Notes: a model not told the origin generated them from the sequence alone. Shown: positions 41,154-50,008, counted from the first letter of the stretch. The stretch is 64,000 bases of DNA from an uncultured Pseudoxanthomonas sp. (GCA_946479745.1 CAMLGZ010000001.1:310001-374000); one strand, 5' to 3'. A program made the numbers and translations.

Positions 41154-43175
41154 TCAGGCGCGCGGCTTGGGCGGCCCTTTGCGATGCAGCTTGCCGGGCG
41201 GCCCCGGCTTGAAGCCGGAAGGCTTGCCGGTACGCGCTGCCGCTGGCTTGAACTTGCGTGGCGCGGCATCGCCGCCGGCATCGCCGCCCTCGCCCACCTT
41301 GTGGATGCGCAGCTGCTGGCCGGACACCCACACCTTCTTCAGGTGCATCAGCAGTTCCTTGGGCATGCCTTCGGGCAGATCCAGCACGGTGTAGTCGTCC
41401 TGGATGTCGATGCGGCCGATGTACTTGCTGTCCAGACCCGCCTCGTTGGCGATGGCGCCGACGATGTTGGCCGGCTTCACGCCATGCGCGTGGCCTACTT
41501 CGATGCGGAACGATTCCATGCCCACATCGGGCTTCTCACGCGGCGCGCCCTTTTCTATGCGCGGGCGTTCGGCGGCCGGCTTGTCGAAGCTGGGACGCTC
41601 GATACGCGAAGTCTCGCGCGCCGGCTTGTCGAAGCTGCGCGGTGCGGGACGCTCGAACGGAGCGGCCTCTTCGCGGCGGGGAGCGGAACGTTCCTCGCGT
41701 GCGGGACGTTCGGAATGCGCGGGCCGCTCGTTGTAAGCAGGACGGTCGCCATGCGCAGGACGCTCGCTGCGCTGCGGCCGCGCTGGGCGTTCGCTGCGTT
41801 CGTGGCGCTCGTTGCGTTCGTAGGCCTGCGGCGCCGCTGGCGTGCGGTCGGGACCAAGCAGCAAAGGCGTATCGCCCTGCAGCAGTCGCGCAAGGGCCGC
41901 AGCGATGTCGACCATCGGCACGTTGTTTTCCTGCTCGTAACGCTCCACCAGCGAGCGGTACTCGCCCGGTTCGCCGGTCGCCAGGGAATCGGTGATGCGG
42001 CCCAGAAAGCGCTCCACGCGCTTGTCGTTGACCGCTTCCACGCTGGGCAGCTTCATCTCGTCGATCGGCTGCCGGGTGGCGCGCTCGATCGAACGCAGCA
42101 TGCCCTTCTCGCGCGGGGTGACGAACAGGATCGCATCGCCGCTGCGCCCGGCGCGGCCGGTGCGGCCGATGCGGTGCACGTAACTTTCGGTGTCGTAGGG
42201 AATGTCGTAGTTCAACACATGGCTGATGCGCTCCACGTCCAAGCCGCGCGCGGCCACGTCGGTGGCCACCAGGATGTCCAGCTTGCCGTCCTTCAACTGC
42301 TGGATGGTGCGCTCGCGCTGCTGCTGCTGGATGTCGCCGTTGATGGCTGCAGCGGCCAGTCCGCGCGCCTGCAGCTTCTGCGCCAGTTCTTCGGTGCCCA
42401 GCTTGGTGCGGGCGAACACGATCATGGCTTCGTAGGGTTCGGCTTCCAGGATCCGGGTCAGCGCATCCAGCTTGTGCATGCCGCTGACGAACCAGTAGCG
42501 CTGGCGGATGTTGGTCGCGGTGGTGGTCTTGGAAGTGATGGTGACTTCCTGCGGCTCGCGCAGATAGGTCTGGGCGATGCGGCGGATCACCTGCGGCATG
42601 GTCGCCGAGAACAACGCGACCTGGCGCTGCGGCGGGGTCTTCTTCAACACGGCTTCGACATCGTCGATGAAGCCCATGCGCAGCATTTCGTCGGCTTCGT
42701 CCAGCACCAGGGTGGTCAGCTCGGACAGATCCAGCGTGCCGCGGTCCAGATGGTCGATGACCCGGCCCGGCGTTCCCACCACCACATGCACGCCGCGCTT
42801 CAACGCCGTCAGCTGCGGCGCGTAGCCCTGCCCGCCGTAGATCGGCAGTACGACGAAACCTGGAATCTTGTTGGCGTAGCGCTGGAAAGCTTCAGCCACC
42901 TGGATCGCCAGTTCGCGGGTCGGCGCCAGCACCAGCGCCTGCGGCTTCCTCTGGTCCAGCTTGAGGCGCGACAGGATCGGCAACGCGAAGGCGGCGGTCT
43001 TGCCGGTGCCGGTCTGGGCCTGGCCCAGCACGTCCTTGCCGGCCAGCAATGCCGGAATGGTGGCCGCCTGGATGGGCGAAGGGGTCTCGTAACCCACCTC
43101 GGTGACCGACGCCATGACAGGCGCGGAAAGACCGAGATCGGCGAAAAGCAGTGGGGTATCGGATTCGTTGGACAT
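41154..43175 (-). CDS. deaD: DEAD-box RNA helicase, DeaD/CsdA type
   Basis: 673 residues. Helicase motifs run in order: Q-motif GYETPSPIQAATIP, motif I AQTGTGKT, Ia PTRELAIQ, II VLDEADEM, III FSATMP, VI HRIGRTGRAGR. Residues about 440-560 are a low-complexity charged linker of E-R-P/S-E-R-P type, ahead of a DbpA-like RNA-binding domain (SFRIEVGHAHGVKPANIVGA to LLMHLKKVWVSGQQLRIHKV) and a basic Lys/Arg/Gly tail. It acts in ribosome assembly and mRNA decay, notably at low temperature. Monocistronic. Confidence 0.95.
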   Translation of the reverse strand: MSNESDTPLLFADLGLSAPVMASVTEVGYETPSPIQAATIPALLAGKDVLGQAQTGTGKTAAFALPILSRLKLDQRKPQALVLAPTRELAIQVAEAFQRYANKIPGFVVLPIYGGQGYAPQLTALKRGVHVVVGTPGRVIDHLDRGTLDLSELTTLVLDEADEMLRMGFIDDVEAVLKKTPPQRQVALFSATMPQVIRRIAQTYLREPQEVTITSKTTTATNIRQRYWFVSGMHKLDALTRILEAEPYEAMIVFARTKLGTEELAQKLQARGLAAAAINGDIQQQQRERTIQQLKDGKLDILVATDVAARGLDVERISHVLNYDIPYDTESYVHRIGRTGRAGRSGDAILFVTPREKGMLRSIERATRQPIDEMKLPSVEAVNDKRVERFLGRITDSLATGEPGEYRSLVERYEQENNVPMVDIAAALARLLQGDTPLLLGPDRTPAAPQAYERNERHERSERPARPQRSERPAHGDRPAYNERPAHSERPAREERSAPRREEAAPFERPAPRSFDKPARETSRIERPSFDKPAAERPRIEKGAPREKPDVGMESFRIEVGHAHGVKPANIVGAIANEAGLDSKYIGRIDIQDDYTVLDLPEGMPKELLMHLKKVWVSGQQLRIHKVGEGGDAGGDAAPRKFKPAAARTGKPSGFKPGPPGKLHRKGPPKPRA

Positions 43176-43289
43176 GCAGAAAACTCCGGCGCGCCAAGGA
43201 AAATGGCCTACGCAAGGCGATATTGTGCGCTCTGAGACAAGAGCTGTCGCCCTAAACCGGTATTTTACCCAGCCTGTGCGGATGACGCA

Positions 43290-43353
43290 GGGCGGGTTTC
43301 AACCCGCCATTGGGATGTCGCGATCATCCAGAAGGCGGGTTGAAAACCCGCCC
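43290..43353. repeat. Paired hairpin repeat GGCGGGTT-CAACCCGCC
   Basis: GGGCGGGTTTCAACCCGCC (43290-43308) and GGCGGGTTGAAAACCCGCCC (43334-43353) are both self-complementary. They lie between the deaD promoter side and the desaturase stop and could terminate desaturase transcription. A related hairpin is at 61877-61894. Confidence 0.8.
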
Positions 43354-43365
43354 ACAGGAAGGCCG

Positions 43366-44478
43366 TCAGGCTAGCGCCTTGGCCCGATAGCCGAAGCCGA
43401 CCATGCGCCGGGACTGCTCGTCCCACAGCTTGAGGCGGGCGCACTTCAGGCTGGACCACAACGTCAGGCGCGGCGCGGACTGCAGCAACTCGCTGGACTC
43501 GAAAGCCTCGCGCAGCCGGTAGTTGGGAATGCGGCTGGCCAGGTGATGGATGTGGTGGTAGCCGATGTTGCCGGTGAACCAATGCAGCACGGCGGGCAGG
43601 TCGAAGTACGAACTGCCGGAGACCGCGGCCTTGCCGGCATCCCACTCTTCCTTGTTGGTCCAGTAAGCGCCTTCGAAGGTGTGCTGCACGTAGAACAGCC
43701 ATACGCCCATGGCACCGGCCATCAGCACGATGGGCAGGTGCACCAGCAGCACGGTGTGCCAGCCGATGGCGAAACCCAGCGCGCCGCCGACCAGCAGCAA
43801 CATCAGGTTATTGAGCATCACGCTGGCCCACTCCTTCTTCCAGCTGAAAGGAAGATCGAACGGGAAACGATGCTTGATGACGAACTGATACAGCGGGCCG
43901 ATGCCCAACAGCACCGGCGTGCTGCGGTAGAAGCGGTAGCAGAAACGGCCGAACCACGAGCGCGATTCGTACTCGGCCACGGTCAGGGTTTCGATGTCGC
44001 CCATCTCGCGGCGGTCCAGATTGCCGGAGGTGCCGTGATGGATCGCGTGGGTCTTCTTCCAGTAACCGAATGGGAACAGGGTGATCAAACCCAGGCTCGC
44101 ACCGACGATATGGTTGGCGCGCTCGCTGGCGAAAAAGGAACCGTGGCCGCAGTCGTGCTGGATGATGAACAGGCGCACATAGAAGCCGGCCGCGGGAACG
44201 GCCATCAGCAACGTCCAACCGTAGCCCCATTGATCGACCACGCTCCATGCCATCAGCGCCCAGATCGCCAGCAACGGCGGCAGGGTATTGAGCAGTTGCC
44301 AGATGGCGCGGCTCAGGCGCGGCTTGGCGAAATGCGAGCACAACTTGCGCAGCTGGGCAGCCGTGGCGGATGCCTGAAGGTCGGAACTCAAGAAATATCT
44401 CCCATGGGAATCATGATTGTCACGGACATGTGAAGTCAGTGCAATGACATGCGCTGGCGTATGGCCTGTTTTGTTCAT
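43366..44478 (-). CDS. Membrane-bound fatty acid desaturase
   Basis: 370 residues as opened; a TTG at codon 30 is an alternative start. Three His boxes typical of acyl-lipid desaturases are present: HDCGH, THAIHH and HHIHH, each near a pair of transmembrane helices. Residues [20 protein letters not shown] and [19 protein letters not shown] are characteristic of bacterial acyl-lipid desaturases. It would introduce a double bond into membrane lipid chains using a di-iron site, relevant to cold adaptation. Divergent from the sigma factor gene. Confidence 0.92.
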   Translation of the reverse strand: MNKTGHTPAHVIALTSHVRDNHDSHGRYFLSSDLQASATAAQLRKLCSHFAKPRLSRAIWQLLNTLPPLLAIWALMAWSVVDQWGYGWTLLMAVPAAGFYVRLFIIQHDCGHGSFFASERANHIVGASLGLITLFPFGYWKKTHAIHHGTSGNLDRREMGDIETLTVAEYESRSWFGRFCYRFYRSTPVLLGIGPLYQFVIKHRFPFDLPFSWKKEWASVMLNNLMLLLVGGALGFAIGWHTVLLVHLPIVLMAGAMGVWLFYVQHTFEGAYWTNKEEWDAGKAAVSGSSYFDLPAVLHWFTGNIGYHHIHHLASRIPNYRLREAFESSELLQSAPRLTLWSSLKCARLKLWDEQSRRMVGFGYRAKALA

Positions 44479-44578
44479 CCCTGCCCATTTTATTCGCGCA
44501 TCGGGCGCGCCGGGCCGTGATTTTCCCCGCGCCGGTGCGAATCATGGGGCAGACCAGCACAATCGCACAGGTAGCTGA

Positions 44579-45097
44579 ATGGGGCAGACGGCAATCATGG
44601 CAAGGGATACGCAACCGCGGGAGCGCTTCGGCGAGCTGCTGGAGCAGCATCGCAGGATCGTTTTCAAGGTCGCCAACACCTACGCCTTCCAGGCGGACGA
44701 CCGCGCCGATCTGGCCCAGGAAATCGCCGCCCAGCTGTGGCGCGCTTTTCCCGGTTACGACGCCGAAAAGCCGTTCCCGACCTGGATGTACCGGATCGCG
44801 CTGAACGTGGCCATCACCCACGTGCGCGGCACCGCGCACCGGGGGAGGCACTCGGTGCCGTGGGACGAGGCCCTGCACGACATCGCCGACGACAACGGCG
44901 CCGATCACGAAACCGACCAGCAGGTGCGTGCCCTGCACCGCTTCATCGCGCAACTGGACAAGCTCAATCGCGCCTTGCTGCTGCTGTACCTGGAAGATCA
45001 GAGCTATCGCCAGATCGCCGAGATCCTGGGCATCAGCGAAACCAATGTGGCCACCAAGCTCAGCCGTCTCAGGCAACGCATCCGCAACGAACTCTGA
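44579..45097 (+). CDS. ECF-like RNA polymerase sigma factor
   Basis: 172 residues (or from ATG 44597). The region 2 helix pair is seen in NTYAFQADDRADLAQEIAAQ to WMYRIALNVAITHVRG, and region 4 in LDKLNRALLLLYLEDQSYRQ followed by IAEILGISETNVATKLSRLR. No region 3. It is followed 13 bases later by a membrane protein gene that probably encodes its regulator. ECF-group identity beyond this is not determined. Confidence 0.92.
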   Translation: MGQTAIMARDTQPRERFGELLEQHRRIVFKVANTYAFQADDRADLAQEIAAQLWRAFPGYDAEKPFPTWMYRIALNVAITHVRGTAHRGRHSVPWDEALHDIADDNGADHETDQQVRALHRFIAQLDKLNRALLLLYLEDQSYRQIAEILGISETNVATKLSRLRQRIRNEL

Positions 45098-45110
45098 CCC
45101 GAAGACGATC

Positions 45111-45779
45111 ATGGAAAACATCATGGAACTCGACGAACTGAAAGCCACTTGGCAAGCGCTCGATCGCAAGCTGCAGCAAAGCAACGCGATCCAGCTGCAA
45201 CTGTTCAAGGATGGAAGGATGAAGAACATGCGCGCCGGTCTTCGACCGCTGTTCTGGGGACAGATCGTACAGATCCTCTTCGGCGTGTTGAACATACTGA
45301 TTGGAATAGCTTTCTGGTCGGAGCATCGCGATGTCATGCATCTGTTCTGCACCGGGCTGATCCTGCATGTCTACGGCGTAATCACGATCATCACGGCAGG
45401 TTATACGTTGGGCAGAATAAGTAGCATCGACTATGCCGCACCGGTACTGGAAATCCAGAAGCGGCTCGCTTCGGTGCGCCGCGCCCACGTGGGTAGCGGC
45501 ATCATTGCAGGCCACACCTGGTGGTTACTTTGGATTCCGTACACTGTGGTCATATTCGCCTATCTGGGTATCGACATCCATGCGGTTTCGCCAAGCTACA
45601 TCTACATCAGCGTCGCCGTCGGCATAGTCGGGCTGCTGGCAATGCTGGGACTCCAATATTGGGCGAGCAGTTCACGCAGCGGGAAGTTCGGCCAGCGCTT
45701 TACGGAAAGCATGAGCGGCGGCAGCTTGCGAAGGGCACAGCGTGTTCTGGACGAAGTAAAGCAGTTCGAGACAGAGTGA
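45111..45779 (+). CDS. Membrane protein paired with sigma factor, putative non-classical anti-sigma
   Basis: 222 residues. An N-terminal amphipathic helix (MELDELKATWQALDRKLQQS) is cytoplasmic and could contact the sigma factor. Four helices follow (LRPLFWGQIVQILFGVLNIL, ICGVITIITAG-like, TWWLLWIPYTVVIFAYLGID, IYISVAVGIVGLLAML) and a charged C-terminus. There is no zinc-binding anti-sigma motif. Adjacency to a sigma gene, with a 13-base gap, is the only functional clue. Confidence 0.85.
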   Translation: MENIMELDELKATWQALDRKLQQSNAIQLQLFKDGRMKNMRAGLRPLFWGQIVQILFGVLNILIGIAFWSEHRDVMHLFCTGLILHVYGVITIITAGYTLGRISSIDYAAPVLEIQKRLASVRRAHVGSGIIAGHTWWLLWIPYTVVIFAYLGIDIHAVSPSYIYISVAVGIVGLLAMLGLQYWASSSRSGKFGQRFTESMSGGSLRRAQRVLDEVKQFETE

Positions 45780-45919
45780 GCGAGGGAGTCGGTGGGTGGG
45801 CCGCGCACTTATCGCTGGTCTGTTTTGAGCAACGCACTGGCAAATTTGGCCAACAGGGTTCGAAACGCTTCGTCACGCGGTACTCTGACCGCGACTCCAC
45901 TGCGTGAAATACCCGGATC

Positions 45920-46144
45920 ATGCCCGTCCTCGAATTCGAACTGGAACGCGACCACGTAGAACTGAACCAACTGCTGAAACTGGCTGGTCTGTGCGACAGC
46001 GGCGGCGCAGGCAAGGCGCTGGTGGCCAGCGGCGCGGTCTCGGTCGACGGCGTTACCGAACTGCGCAAGACCTGCAAGATCCGCGCGGGCCAGATCGTGC
46101 GGTTGGAAGACGTAACCATTCGCGTGATCGACCCGTCCCGCTGA
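45920..46144 (+). CDS. S4-domain RNA-binding protein (YbcJ-like)
   Basis: 74 residues. The S4 core is seen in VELNQLLKLAGLCDSGGAGK, LVASGAVSVDGVTELRKTCK and IRAGQIVRLED. YbcJ-type proteins bind structured RNA, though their targets are uncertain. It is a monocistronic small gene between the sigma-factor pair and a microprotein; start ATG is spaced 20 bases from an unremarkable upstream sequence. Confidence 0.88.
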   Translation: MPVLEFELERDHVELNQLLKLAGLCDSGGAGKALVASGAVSVDGVTELRKTCKIRAGQIVRLEDVTIRVIDPSR

Positions 46145-46221
46145 TCCGCGTGCGACGCCGGCAGCACTTCCCGCGATCGAGCCCGGGGCATAATCGGCCT
46201 TCTAATTCCAGGAGTCTGACC

Positions 46222-46374
46222 TTGGCCGTCCTTGCAGTGATCGTCCTCCTGGGAGCGCTGGCCCCGCTCGCACGGGCCATATCTGCCTTTGACCGCCCGG
46301 TGCGCCTGCCCATGCCCGGCGGTTTGTCGGGCAGCGGGAGCGGCGGCTCTTCCGGTGGAGGCGGCGGCCGTTGA
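46222..46374 (+). CDS. Gly/Ser-rich microprotein, 50 aa, coupled to GIY-YIG gene
   Basis: A TTG start with AGGAG seven bases upstream opens a 50-residue protein: MAVLAVIVLLGALAPLARAI, then SAFDRPVRLPMPGG and a Gly/Ser tail (SGSGSGGSSGGGGGR). The N-terminus is a signal/anchor helix. Its stop overlaps the TTG start of the next gene as TTGA, and its Gly-rich codons supply the GGAGG ribosome site of that gene (46357-46361). The coupling and strong ribosome site make it a likely real gene too small for usual calling. Function unknown. Confidence 0.6.
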   Translation: MAVLAVIVLLGALAPLARAISAFDRPVRLPMPGGLSGSGSGGSSGGGGGR

Positions 46375-46640
46375 AACCGCCGTCGTCCTGGCACGTCTAC
46401 CTGATCGAATGCCGCGATGGCAGCCTATATACCGGCATCGCGGTCGACGTAGCCCTGCGCTATGCGAAGCACGTCGCGGGAAAGGGCGCGAGGTATACAC
46501 GAGCGCATCCGCCACTGCGTCTGCTTGGCCATTGCGCGTACGCCGATCGCTCCGAAGCCAGCCGCGCGGAATACCGCATCAAGCAGCTGACACCGGCGCA
46601 GAAGCGAGCGTTGTGCGAGGACTGGGCGGTAAAAGCGTAG
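46371..46640 (+). CDS. GIY-YIG nuclease-domain protein (UPF0213/YhbQ-like)
   Basis: 89 residues from a TTG start with GGAGG nine bases upstream. The GIY-YIG fold is visible: WHVYLIECRDGSLYTGIAVD (with the paired Tyr motifs), LRYAKHVAGKGARYTRAHPP, and a conserved Glu in SEASRAEYRIKQL. Single-domain members of this family are of unclear activity; some have DNA-cleaving or structure-specific binding activity. The stop TAG is the first part of an intergenic repeat (46638-46640). Confidence 0.9.
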   Translation: MKPPSSWHVYLIECRDGSLYTGIAVDVALRYAKHVAGKGARYTRAHPPLRLLGHCAYADRSEASRAEYRIKQLTPAQKRALCEDWAVKA

Positions 46641-46709
46641 GAGCGACGTGAGTCGCGAAGCAAGGGAAAGTTCCGGTGTTACGGGTTCGCGACTTACGTC
46701 GCTCCTACG
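46636..46709. repeat. Paired inverted repeat (GTAGGAGCGACGTGAGTCGCG type), supplies a stop codon
   Basis: CGTAGGAGCGACGTGAGTCG plus CGAA (from 46636) and its inverse TTCGCGACTTACGTCGCTCC plus TACG (ending 46709). The TAG of the left arm is the stop codon of the GIY-YIG gene (46638-46640). Confidence 0.85.
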
Positions 46710-46752
46710 GCGCCCGTAAGTCGCTGCATCGGCACGCCGATCAAAGGTCGGG

Positions 46753-47856
46753 CTATTCGCTGCCTACATTGCCCACCGCCTGCCGCGTGTCGCCATGGGA
46801 GGAAAGCGGACTTTCGATGGGGCATTTGCCGTCGGGGAAGCCGAAGCTTTCCCGCAGCGCCAGCCCGCAAGCATCCACCTTCTCGGCGGAACTGTCGGGC
46901 AACTGGCATTCACGCTCGAAGGCGCGCATGAACTCGTCCTTGCGCCGCACGAAATCCTCGCCGCATTTGCGTGTGAGCCGAATGCGTTCAAGATCGTCCT
47001 GCACGGCATTGGTGCCGTCCAACCCGTATTCCACCAGTTCGTCCGCCGACAGCAGCCGCAGCTTGCGGTTGGGCACGGTCATCATCAGGTCCGCGACGGC
47101 CACCGATGCACCATTTCGCTCCAGGTATTCCTTCATTTTTTCGTAGACCTCACGCAGCTCCTGGCTGAGTTCGGCGCGCGTGGTGGCGGTGGAATCCACG
47201 CGGATCATCCGGTGTATGCCCACCTTGCCGGCGATCTGGCGGTCATCGCCTGCGGCCAGTATCAGCACACAGGCGCTGTGGCAGATGGCGTGTTCCCCTA
47301 CACGTATGGTCCATTGCGAAGCGCCCATGGCGTCGCCCGCCTTCATGGCGTCTTCCACGTGGCCACCACTGGAATCCAGATCCAGAATGCGTCGTTCGAT
47401 CTTCAGGCGCTCGGCGACGTTGCCCACGCGCTCCACCAGCGCGGTGAAGTCGGTGGCTATCTTGCCTTCGTAGTTCAACCGAAGAATTCCGGGTTCCTTG
47501 CACTTCTCCAAGGCGGCGATCACTCCCGCATACGACAGATCCGTGAGCGGCTGACCGTCCCTTGCTTCAATCGGACCTTTTTCTTCAATGGGACCCTTCC
47601 CTTCGACCGGATCGGATTCGCAGCTGATCGAAGCCCCGCCGGAAGTCAGCTCGACCCCCGGCCAATCCGTGCCTTTCAACACGTCGGTTTTGCGCGCGGC
47701 TGGCGCAGGCACCGGCGAGCCACCGCTGAGCGCGCCGCCCTGCCCTGCGTTGGCAGGCACATCGACGATGGTGGCCGGAACCTGGACAGGAGCCTTTTGC
47801 TGGCAGGCCGTCAGGCAGACCGCCAGAACGAACAGAAACCTTTTTGGGATGAGCAT
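46753..47856 (-). CDS. ClpP/crotonase-fold lipoprotein (COG3904-like)
   Basis: 367 residues. A lipobox VCLTAC (Cys18) opens a Pro/Ala-rich linker (to about 110), followed by a serine-protease-like ClpP fold: GILRLNYEGKIATDF, LDLDSSGGHVEDAMKAG with the SGG oxyanion loop, HAICHSACVLILAAGDDR with the candidate nucleophile Ser, and GKVGIHRMIRVD with a candidate His. Such proteins are predicted periplasmic peptidases; activity and substrates are unknown. A Glu-rich repeat (PIEEKGPIEARD) precedes the domain. Confidence 0.8.
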   Translation of the reverse strand: MLIPKRFLFVLAVCLTACQQKAPVQVPATIVDVPANAGQGGALSGGSPVPAPAARKTDVLKGTDWPGVELTSGGASISCESDPVEGKGPIEEKGPIEARDGQPLTDLSYAGVIAALEKCKEPGILRLNYEGKIATDFTALVERVGNVAERLKIERRILDLDSSGGHVEDAMKAGDAMGASQWTIRVGEHAICHSACVLILAAGDDRQIAGKVGIHRMIRVDSTATTRAELSQELREVYEKMKEYLERNGASVAVADLMMTVPNRKLRLLSADELVEYGLDGTNAVQDDLERIRLTRKCGEDFVRRKDEFMRAFERECQLPDSSAEKVDACGLALRESFGFPDGKCPIESPLSSHGDTRQAVGNVGSE

Positions 47857-47995
47857 GCCGCGTCGTTTTCCGGTATGAGGGAGCGCTGGAGCGCAGCATC
47901 GCGATATCGCGACTAGTCCAGTCTAGTGCGTGCCCGGGAAACGAACAAAACCAAGGATGAATGCGTGCGCGCGTATTTCACGAAAGCGGACCGCT

Positions 47996-48505
47996 TCACT
48001 CGATCGCCATTGCCGCCAATCGGGCTACCGTGTTCATGTTGCGACCCGTCCCGTTCTTCGCTGCAGGAATCTTCAGCTTCGAATCGGCCATGCCGTCGCC
48101 GTAGTGCACATACAGCTCGCGTCTTCCCAAGACCACTTCTTCTCCATTGCGATGGCTGAGCGTGGCCAATGTGTCCGTTGGCGGTGCGTTATCCAGGAAG
48201 ATCACCACAACGCGGTTGGGCGCGGCCTTGGGGAAGGGATTGGCGGCCGCGATTGCCGCCATCTCGGCGCCGGTGCGCACCAATACGCCTACCGGTTTAC
48301 CGGCATACCGCGCCAGCGTCGCTTCCAACGTCGCTTTCACCTGCGCCGCGGTAGACGTGCTTCGCAGCACCACATTGCCGCTTGCGATGTAAGTGCGCGT
48401 GTCGTGGAAACCGGCCGATTCGCACATTGCGCGCAGTTCGGCCATGGGCAGCTTTCCGGTTCCACCGACGTTTACCGCGCGCAACAAGGCGATGTAGTTG
48501 TTCAT
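47996..48505 (-). CDS. DUF1697-family protein
   Basis: 169 residues. MNNYIALLRAVNVGGTGKLP, then GFHDTRTYIASGNVVLRS and VLVRTGAEMAAIAAANPFP, with GRRELYVHYGDGMADSKLKI and GTGRNMNTVARLAAMA, match DUF1697, a cytosolic family of unknown function. Divergent from the NAD(P)-binding gene. Confidence 0.88.
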   Translation of the reverse strand: MNNYIALLRAVNVGGTGKLPMAELRAMCESAGFHDTRTYIASGNVVLRSTSTAAQVKATLEATLARYAGKPVGVLVRTGAEMAAIAAANPFPKAAPNRVVVIFLDNAPPTDTLATLSHRNGEEVVLGRRELYVHYGDGMADSKLKIPAAKNGTGRNMNTVARLAAMAIE

Positions 48506-48583
48506 GCGAACCTTTTTTGGAGGCCGAATCGACGGGCAATCGGGCTGGTGGGTTACTCTTTCTTCATTATCGAGGAAATGGCA

Positions 48584-49255
48584 ATGAAAATAATCCTGCT
48601 GGGCGCCAGCGGAATGGTCGGACAAGGCGTGCTGATCGAATGCCTGCGCGATCCGCGAGTCGAACGCGTGCTTTCGCTGGGGCGCACCTCCAGTGGACGC
48701 AACGACGCCAAGTTGCAGGAGCTGGTTCATTCCGATCTGTACGACCTGTCGGCCGTGGAGGATCGATTGCGCGGTTACGATGCATGCTTCTACTGCCTTG
48801 GCGTGTCCTCGGTCGGCATGGCCGAAGCGGAGTACGCGCGCGTCACCTACGATATGACCCTGGCCGTGGCCAACAGGCTGGTGCGGCTGAATCCCGGCAT
48901 GACTTTTATCTATGTCAGCGGCGCCAGCACCGACTCCAGCGAGCAGGGACGGTCGATGTGGGCCAGGGTCAAGGGCCGCACCGAAAACGCGCTGCGGCGC
49001 CTGCCGTTCAAGGCCGTCTATCTGTTCAGGCCCGGCGGCATCCAGCCCCTGCGCGGCGTGCGCCCCAAGGTGGGATGGATACGCGCCATCTACACGGCGA
49101 CCGCGCCGCTATTGTCGCTGGCCGTGCGCTACGCGCCGGGAGCGATGACGACTTCCGAACGCGTGGGTTTGGCCATGATCAACGCGACCGCGCGCGGCGG
49201 ACCCAGCCGGGTGCTGGAAAGCCGCGATATCAACGATGAGGCACGACCGGACTAA
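48584..49255 (+). CDS. NAD(P)-binding epimerase-like protein (atypical SDR)
   Basis: 223 residues from ATG 48584, with GAGGA seven bases upstream (ATG 48578 is too close to it). The Rossmann motif is MKIILLGASGMVGQG, followed by DACFYCLGVSSVGMAEAEYA and FIYVSGASTDSSEQGRSMWA, with the AxxKGRTE equivalent of the catalytic Tyr-x3-Lys. Related to NmrA/YbjT-like oxidoreductases. Overlaps the 3' end of the convergent GNAT gene by four bases. Confidence 0.88.
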   Translation: MKIILLGASGMVGQGVLIECLRDPRVERVLSLGRTSSGRNDAKLQELVHSDLYDLSAVEDRLRGYDACFYCLGVSSVGMAEAEYARVTYDMTLAVANRLVRLNPGMTFIYVSGASTDSSEQGRSMWARVKGRTENALRRLPFKAVYLFRPGGIQPLRGVRPKVGWIRAIYTATAPLLSLAVRYAPGAMTTSERVGLAMINATARGGPSRVLESRDINDEARPD

Positions 49256-49971
49256 AACGCGCGATCCGGTTTTCGGGCGTCGCTATCGTCGCGCCGCAAC
49301 GACCAGAAGGCGATATCGCGGCGTAGCTGGTATCCGTTCTGCTCGTACAGCGCCTTCGCCCTGGTATTTTCGTGGCTCACGTGCAGAAAAGGCGTCATCC
49401 CGCGGCGAAGGACGTCGTTGGACAACCAGACCAGCAGGCGTCGCGCATAGCCGCGGCCGTTGAAGTCGGGATGGGTGCAGACCGCACTGATCTCCGTGTA
49501 TTCGTCCATGCCCATCCGTTCGCCGATCATCGCGGCCAGCCGGCCTTGCTGGTAGATGCCGAAGTAACGGCCCAGCTCCACCGTACGCGGCCGGAAGTAG
49601 TGCGGATAGACCAGCGCCGTCAGCGCCAGCACATCGGCGCGATGGATTTCAGTCAGTTCGATCAGGTCCGGGCCATCCACGTCGGCTATCGGCGCACGGC
49701 AGATCATCTGCGCCAGCAACGCGAGCTGCTGCAGTCGCCAGCCCGCCGCGATCTGCGGCGCACGCCCCAACAGCAATACAGTATCGTCCTCCGGCACCAG
49801 CGATCCCAACGCCGCGACGGCATCGCCGTCCTTTTCCGGCACTCCCAGGAACGGCGCGATATCGGGCGGATAGCGTGCCGCGACGCCTCGATGCAGCGCC
49901 AGAGACCGGTGACGGCTGTTCAGGGATTCCCAGATGGGATTGTCGAGGACTTTTTCCGTCACGGAAGCCAT
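49252..49971 (-). CDS. GNAT-family acetyltransferase, FR47-like
   Basis: 239 residues from ATG 49971. The C-terminal half is the GNAT core: TEIHRADVLALTALVYPHYF, GRLAAMIGERMGMDEYTEIS, AVCTHPDFNGRGYARRLLVW (acetyl-CoA loop) and FLHVSHENTRAKALYEQNGY. The N-terminal ~100 residues differ from the core and are a family-specific domain. Acceptor unknown. The beta-lactamase gene is 37 bases upstream and in the same direction. Confidence 0.9.
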   Translation of the reverse strand: MASVTEKVLDNPIWESLNSRHRSLALHRGVAARYPPDIAPFLGVPEKDGDAVAALGSLVPEDDTVLLLGRAPQIAAGWRLQQLALLAQMICRAPIADVDGPDLIELTEIHRADVLALTALVYPHYFRPRTVELGRYFGIYQQGRLAAMIGERMGMDEYTEISAVCTHPDFNGRGYARRLLVWLSNDVLRRGMTPFLHVSHENTRAKALYEQNGYQLRRDIAFWSLRRDDSDARKPDRAF

Positions 49972-50008
49972 GATCGCCAAGAACGAAGGAGGGACGCGCG
50001 GTCGAAGC

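Noticed and set aside
41184..43235. 683-codon open frame opposite deaD
   Set aside because: Antisense shadow with biased composition; the DEAD-box motifs prove the minus strand frame.
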